Origin: an uncultured Methanomassiliicoccales archaeon
GTDB lineage: Archaea; Thermoplasmatota; Thermoplasmata; Methanomassiliicoccales; Methanomethylophilaceae
NCBI GenBank assembly: GCA_934234005.1
Contig: CAKQHC010000067.1
Location: 1-8,230, forward strand
Direction of reading: 5' to 3'
Length of the DNA: 8,230 nt
The position numbers were made by a program, and so were the translations under genes. Below the pieces are notes generated by a model. The model did not search any database, was not told where the DNA came from, and saw nothing but the letters and a program-made list of their open reading frames with translations. Below, piece by piece: positions 5,364-8,230 of this stretch. The first letter of the stretch is position 1, and each line of letters begins with the position of its first letter.

Positions 5364-6536
5364 TCACAAAGTCTTGTCAAAACGCAATCCCAATGACAAA
5401 TATACAGGTACTAAAATGAATGCGATTATGCCTATCGAAGCAAACATCATCTGATACGACTGGCCGACCGCAGCCAACAAAGGAACACTGATGACGGATA
5501 TTGAAAACTGACCCAAATTCAAACATGTCGCATATCCGCCCATTATCTTTCCGGAAGATTTGTTTGTAACCTGCGTAGCCAGAGTGTTGACTACCGACGG
5601 AGTAATCATTCCCATTGCCATACCCGTAAGCAGAAGCATACCTAACGCAGCTTCCACACTTCCGTCAAATGCCGGAATGCATAATCCTACACCCATCAGG
5701 ATGAATCCCAAAGACATGAGCTTGAACGGAGGTATGACAGAATTGAATCTGCGGTACATAAGTGAAAAACAACAATTGACTATACCGTGGATTCCAAGGA
5801 ACAGCCCCATCATGGATGCCGAAACTCCGATTCCTTCCAAATAAAACGTTGCTTTGGTAGGCATCAGGAATGCCATCATACACATAAGAAATGCTGCCGC
5901 GTAACAGGCGGCAACTATCTTTCCATTTGCCTTAACGGCAGGCGCCGAACCCGAAGAATCTCTTTTTGCGATGGGTTCTTTCATCGAGAATATTACCAAC
6001 AGCATCATCGGCAAACCTACAAGGTAAACGAGGAACGGTTCCTTCCACGAGATTTCCGCCAATGTTCCTCCGGTGTATTCAAGCAAAAGTATTCCGACGC
6101 CTATCGCGGCGGACTGGTAACTCATAACCTTTACGCGGTTTATTCCCGTGTAGTATTCGGCAATAAGTGCGGTTACCGACGTAGATACTCCGGCAAGACC
6201 GATTCCCAGAACCGCGCGTGCCAGCAGAATATACGTCAGATTATCAAAGAAAAACGATATGACTCCCGAAACCGTAAACAGTGCCAAGGAGAGTACCAAA
6301 ACACGAACCTTTCCGAATTTGTCCGCCAACGCACCCATACCGAATCCGACAATGGCTATAACCAAGGACGGAAGCGTTATTATAAGCGATACGAGAAAAT
6401 CCTGATCCGGAAATACCTCGTTTATGAGAGGTAATGCAGGAGCCACGGCTGCGCCTCCCATCAGCATGAGCATAGAACTTACAAGAAGCGCAACAAGTGT
6501 CAATTTATTGGGCTTATACTCTGTCCCGGATACCAT
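5364..6536 (-). CDS. MFS transporter, DHA1-like 12-TM
   Basis: A 390-residue membrane protein with about 12 hydrophobic segments, the usual DHA1 length. The loop between TM2 and TM3 has motif A, GALADKFGKVRV (68-79), and TM4 has the conserved Arg in LLARAVLGIG. TM5 reads GVGILLLEYTGGTLAEISW, a degenerate form of the exporter motif C. A cytoplasmic loop rich in Ser, Ala and Lys separates the two six-helix halves (about 190-205). Proton-driven efflux is likely, but direction and substrate cannot be read from sequence. It is the first gene of a two-transporter unit and its TGA overlaps the possible GTG start of the DHA2-like gene. It is divergent from cysK, with TATA-like sequence about 28 bases before its ATG, suggesting a leaderless transcript. 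Unequal TM number and poor similarity show that the two transporters are not a recent tandem duplication. Confidence 0.85.
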   Translation of the reverse strand: MVSGTEYKPNKLTLVALLVSSMLMLMGGAAVAPALPLINEVFPDQDFLVSLIITLPSLVIAIVGFGMGALADKFGKVRVLVLSLALFTVSGVISFFFDNLTYILLARAVLGIGLAGVSTSVTALIAEYYTGINRVKVMSYQSAAIGVGILLLEYTGGTLAEISWKEPFLVYLVGLPMMLLVIFSMKEPIAKRDSSGSAPAVKANGKIVAACYAAAFLMCMMAFLMPTKATFYLEGIGVSASMMGLFLGIHGIVNCCFSLMYRRFNSVIPPFKLMSLGFILMGVGLCIPAFDGSVEAALGMLLLTGMAMGMITPSVVNTLATQVTNKSSGKIMGGYATCLNLGQFSISVISVPLLAAVGQSYQMMFASIGIIAFILVPVYLSLGLRFDKTL

Positions 6537-6559
6537 AATTCGCCTACACGAAATAATCC

Positions 6560-6568
6560 GTATAAAGC
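6560..6568 (-). promoter_or_regulatory. Predicted TATA box of the MFS pair
   Basis: On the minus strand GCTTTATAC (bases 6568-6560) is centred about 28 bases before the ATG at 6536. That spacing predicts transcription starting at or within a base or two of the start codon, a leaderless mRNA. Confidence 0.45.
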
Positions 6569-6572
6569 TATC

Positions 6573-6590
6573 GTATCACCTGTGCGATAC
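6573..6590. promoter_or_regulatory. 18-bp imperfect palindrome in the MFS/cysK divergent region
   Basis: GTATCAC (6573-6579) and GCGATAC (6584-6590) are inverted copies matching at 6 of 7 positions around a 4-base spacer. The site abuts the upstream edge of the MFS TATA box, where TFB and repressors bind. GTATCAC recurs in direct orientation at 6637-6643, between the cysK TATA box and its start codon. It is a candidate operator for one or both divergent units; no regulator gene is adjacent. Confidence 0.35.
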
Positions 6591-6620
6591 ATATCCGATT
6601 ACGATTTTTCCAGAACATAC

Positions 6621-6628
6621 CTAAATAC
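6621..6628 (+). promoter_or_regulatory. Predicted TATA box of cysK-metA
   Basis: CTAAATAC at 6621-6628 is centred about 26 bases before ATG 6650, the ideal distance for a leaderless archaeal transcript. This helps choose 6650 over the ATG at 6635, which would lie upstream of the predicted transcription start. Confidence 0.45.
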
Positions 6629-6649
6629 CCATGAATGTATCACGAAAAT

Positions 6650-7552
6650 ATGATTTATGAGAACGTTACAGAGACAATCGGTAACACACCGATGGTTCGC
6701 CTCAGTCACATAGCGCCTAACGGTTCGCATGTTTATGTAAAAATGGAAAGAACCAACCCCGGCGGATCGATCAAAGACCGTGCCGCACTCTCGATGATTA
6801 ATGATGCAGAAGCACGCGGAATTCTGAAAAAAGGCGGAACCATCGTGGAACCGACTTCGGGCAACACCGGTATCGCACTCGCAATGATTGCCGCTGCCAG
6901 GGGATACAAGGCCGTATTCGTTATGCCGGATACAATGTCCAAGGAACGTATACAGGCCATGAAGGCATACGGTGCGGAAATTGTATTGTCTCCCGGAAAA
7001 GAAGGTATGGCCGGAGCGGTATCGTATGCGAAGAAAATTGCCGAAGAACGCAACGGATGGATTGCCGGACAGTTCGATAACCCGATGAATATAGCGGCAC
7101 ACCGCACAGGAACCGGGCCGGAAATACTTGCCGATTTACCCGATGTTGATTATGTGTTTGCAGGATTCGGAACCGGAGGAACGGCTTCGGGTATTGCATT
7201 ATCGTTGAAAGATGCCGATTCGAAAGCAAAAGTCATCGGTGTCGAACCCGAAGAAAGCCCGCTCATCACCGAAGGCCACGCCGGGCCGCATAAAATCCAG
7301 GGTATAGGTGCCAACTTCGTCCCCAAAAACCTCAATCTTGATGCCATAGATTCCGTCGTATCGGTCAAGGGATCCGATGCAATCGCCACCACCGTCAGAT
7401 TGGCCAGAGAAGAGGGAATTTTTGCCGGTATATCCTCGGGAGCGGCTGTATTCGCAGCTCTGAAAAAAGCAAATGAGGAGCCGGGCAAAAAAATCGTTGC
7501 CATACTTCCCGATGGCGGGGATAAATACATGAGTACGGGCATATTTGACTGA
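6650..7552 (+). CDS. cysK: Cysteine synthase (O-acetylserine sulfhydrylase)
   Basis: A 300-residue cytosolic PLP enzyme of fold type II that replaces the acetyl group of O-acetylserine with sulfide to give cysteine. From the ATG at 6650 it reads MIYENVTETIGNTPMVRL, the family's usual N-terminus. NPGGSIKDR follows, with the PLP-binding lysine at position 42. Next come the substrate-binding loop EPTSGNTG, the phosphate-cradle GTGGTASG, and GISSGAA near the C-terminus. Length is normal for CysK and there is no N-terminal haem or C-terminal CBS domain, so cystathionine beta-synthase is unlikely, although close relatives using O-phosphoserine or O-acetylhomoserine cannot be excluded. An ATG at 6635 would add five residues. 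It is followed by metA after only 9 bases, so both are in one sulfur amino acid operon. No cysE for O-acetylserine supply lies in the window. Confidence 0.92.
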   Translation: MIYENVTETIGNTPMVRLSHIAPNGSHVYVKMERTNPGGSIKDRAALSMINDAEARGILKKGGTIVEPTSGNTGIALAMIAAARGYKAVFVMPDTMSKERIQAMKAYGAEIVLSPGKEGMAGAVSYAKKIAEERNGWIAGQFDNPMNIAAHRTGTGPEILADLPDVDYVFAGFGTGGTASGIALSLKDADSKAKVIGVEPEESPLITEGHAGPHKIQGIGANFVPKNLNLDAIDSVVSVKGSDAIATTVRLAREEGIFAGISSGAAVFAALKKANEEPGKKIVAILPDGGDKYMSTGIFD

Positions 7553-7558
7553 GGCGAT
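7551..7558 (+). promoter_or_regulatory. Shine-Dalgarno of metA overlapping the cysK stop
   Basis: GAGGCGAT at 7551-7558 differs by one base from the archaeal consensus GAGGTGAT. It overlaps the TGA of cysK and ends 3 bases before the metA ATG, implying coupled translation. Confidence 0.5.
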
Positions 7559-7561
7559 ATC

Positions 7562-8230
7562 ATGCCCGTCAAAATTCCCGACGACATGCCTGCCACATCC
7601 ATATTGGAGTCCGAAAACCTCTTTGTCATGAAAGAGAGCAGGGCAGACAGCCAGGACATACGCCCTCTGAAGATTCTGATTCTCAACATAATGCCGACTA
7701 AAGTCGAAACCGAGACGCAGATACTCAGATGTCTGAGCAACAGTCCGCTTCAGACGGATATAACATTCCTTCAGATGGCCAGTCATGAATCGAAAAATAC
7801 GAGCCAGGAATATTTGGAAAGATTCTATTACACGTTTGATGAAATCAAAAACAAAAAATTCGACGGAATGATTATAACAGGCGCTCCCGTAGAATGCATA
7901 GATTTCAGCGAAGTGGATTATTGGGACGAATTATGCAAAATAATGGACTGGTCTTTAACCAACGTATGTTCCACACTCCACATATGCTGGGGTGCGATGG
8001 CGGGACTTTACCACCATTACGGCATTCCCAAATACTGTTTGAAAAGCAAAATGTCCGGTGTGTTTGAACATAAGGTAGAGATGCCTACCGAGCCGCTGAC
8101 AAGGGGCTTTGACGATAGATTCTTCATGCCGCATTCGAGGCATACCGAGATTCGTGCATCGGACATAAGACAGAATCCGCATCTGCACATAGCCGCACAA
8201 TCGGACGTATCCGGCGTAGGTATCGTGATA
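7562..8230 (+). CDS. metA: Homoserine O-acyltransferase MetA, probably acetyl-CoA-type (partial)
   Basis: The first 223 residues of a protein usually about 300-310 long; the frame runs open through the window end. MetA is a cytosolic glutamine-amidotransferase-like enzyme that acylates homoserine, the first committed step of methionine synthesis. It opens [23 protein letters not shown], as MetA does, followed by [12 protein letters not shown] (Lys47), [23 protein letters not shown] (101-111) and the nucleophile Cys142 in [24 protein letters not shown] is at about 192-200. The catalytic His and Glu near 235-237 lie beyond the window. Residue 111 is Glu; work on Bacillus MetA showed that Glu versus Gly here selects acetyl-CoA versus succinyl-CoA, so acetylation is predicted. 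It is coupled to cysK, and O-acetylhomoserine would be the sulfide acceptor for homocysteine formation. Acquisition from bacteria is plausible but untested. Confidence 0.93.
   Translation, partial: MPVKIPDDMPATSILESENLFVMKESRADSQDIRPLKILILNIMPTKVETETQILRCLSNSPLQTDITFLQMASHESKNTSQEYLERFYYTFDEIKNKKFDGMIITGAPVECIDFSEVDYWDELCKIMDWSLTNVCSTLHICWGAMAGLYHHYGIPKYCLKSKMSGVFEHKVEMPTEPLTRGFDDRFFMPHSRHTEIRASDIRQNPHLHIAAQSDVSGVGIVI

Noticed and set aside
5787..6434. 215-residue open frame on the + strand
   Set aside because: It lies wholly antisense to the DHA1-like transporter, is rich in Arg, Gln, Tyr and His with no family motif, and looks like the shadow of a hydrophobic-protein gene.
3967..6536. Recent tandem duplication of a transporter
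   Set aside because: The two proteins differ in TM number, length and motif details and align poorly, so they are separate MFS subfamilies.
7150..7740. 196-residue open frame on the - strand
   Set aside because: Antisense to cysK and metA, both confidently identified; no recognisable domain or start signal.
1..8230. CRISPR array, tRNA, rRNA, insertion sequence or defence island
   Set aside because: No regularly spaced repeats, cloverleaf-like segments, transposase or integrase motifs, or known defence domains were seen on either strand.

Overview
The window looks like the chromosome of an archaeon, most plausibly a Methanomassiliicoccales/Thermoplasmata-type methanogen (the order is a guess from overall similarity, the domain is not). 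Two things support Archaea. The first 185 bases encode the C-terminus of ABCE1/RLI, an ATPase present in archaea and eukaryotes and absent from bacteria. Several genes also carry a TATA-like box about 26-28 bases upstream of the ATG, the spacing expected for leaderless archaeal transcripts. I see no transposase, integrase, phage gene, CRISPR array, tRNA or rRNA.

Layout, left to right. (1) 1-185, +: the end of ABCE1/RLI. (2) 316-2259, +: a tight three-gene cluster with overlapping ends, namely a TetR-type repressor, a PHP-domain metal-dependent phosphoesterase, and a small stand-alone NIF3/YqfO-type (COG3323-like) domain protein. (3) 2237-3880, -: a CDF cation efflux transporter with an unusual cysteine-rich tail, followed 24 bases later by an unrecognised TPR-like helical protein whose 3' end overlaps group 2 convergently by 23 bp. 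(4) 3967-6536, -: two translationally coupled MFS transporters, a 12-TM DHA1-like one followed by a 14-TM DHA2/EmrB-QacA-like one. (5) 6650-8230, +, divergent from group 4: cysK (O-acetylserine sulfhydrylase) and metA (homoserine O-acyltransferase, cut by the window edge).

Functionally, group 5 is sulfur amino acid synthesis. CysK incorporates sulfide, and MetA activates homoserine. Glu111 in MetA points to acetyl-CoA rather than succinyl-CoA as the acyl donor. The two MFS transporters share the divergent control region with cysK-metA, so co-regulation or a role in exporting a related metabolite is possible but unproven. Group 2 is probably controlled by its own TetR protein: an imperfect inverted repeat straddles the predicted TATA box. 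The CDF promoter carries a perfect 7-bp inverted repeat on both sides of its TATA box, a good candidate operator for a metal-sensing repressor.

There is no gene-free stretch longer than 300 bases. The gaps are 186-315, 3881-3966 and 6537-6649, and each contains a candidate promoter and symmetric sites. The most interesting items are the CDF cysteine tail with its TATA-flanking repeat, the TetR-PHP-COG3323 cluster, and the coupled DHA1/DHA2 pair opposite cysK-metA. None is clearly a new defence or mobile system.
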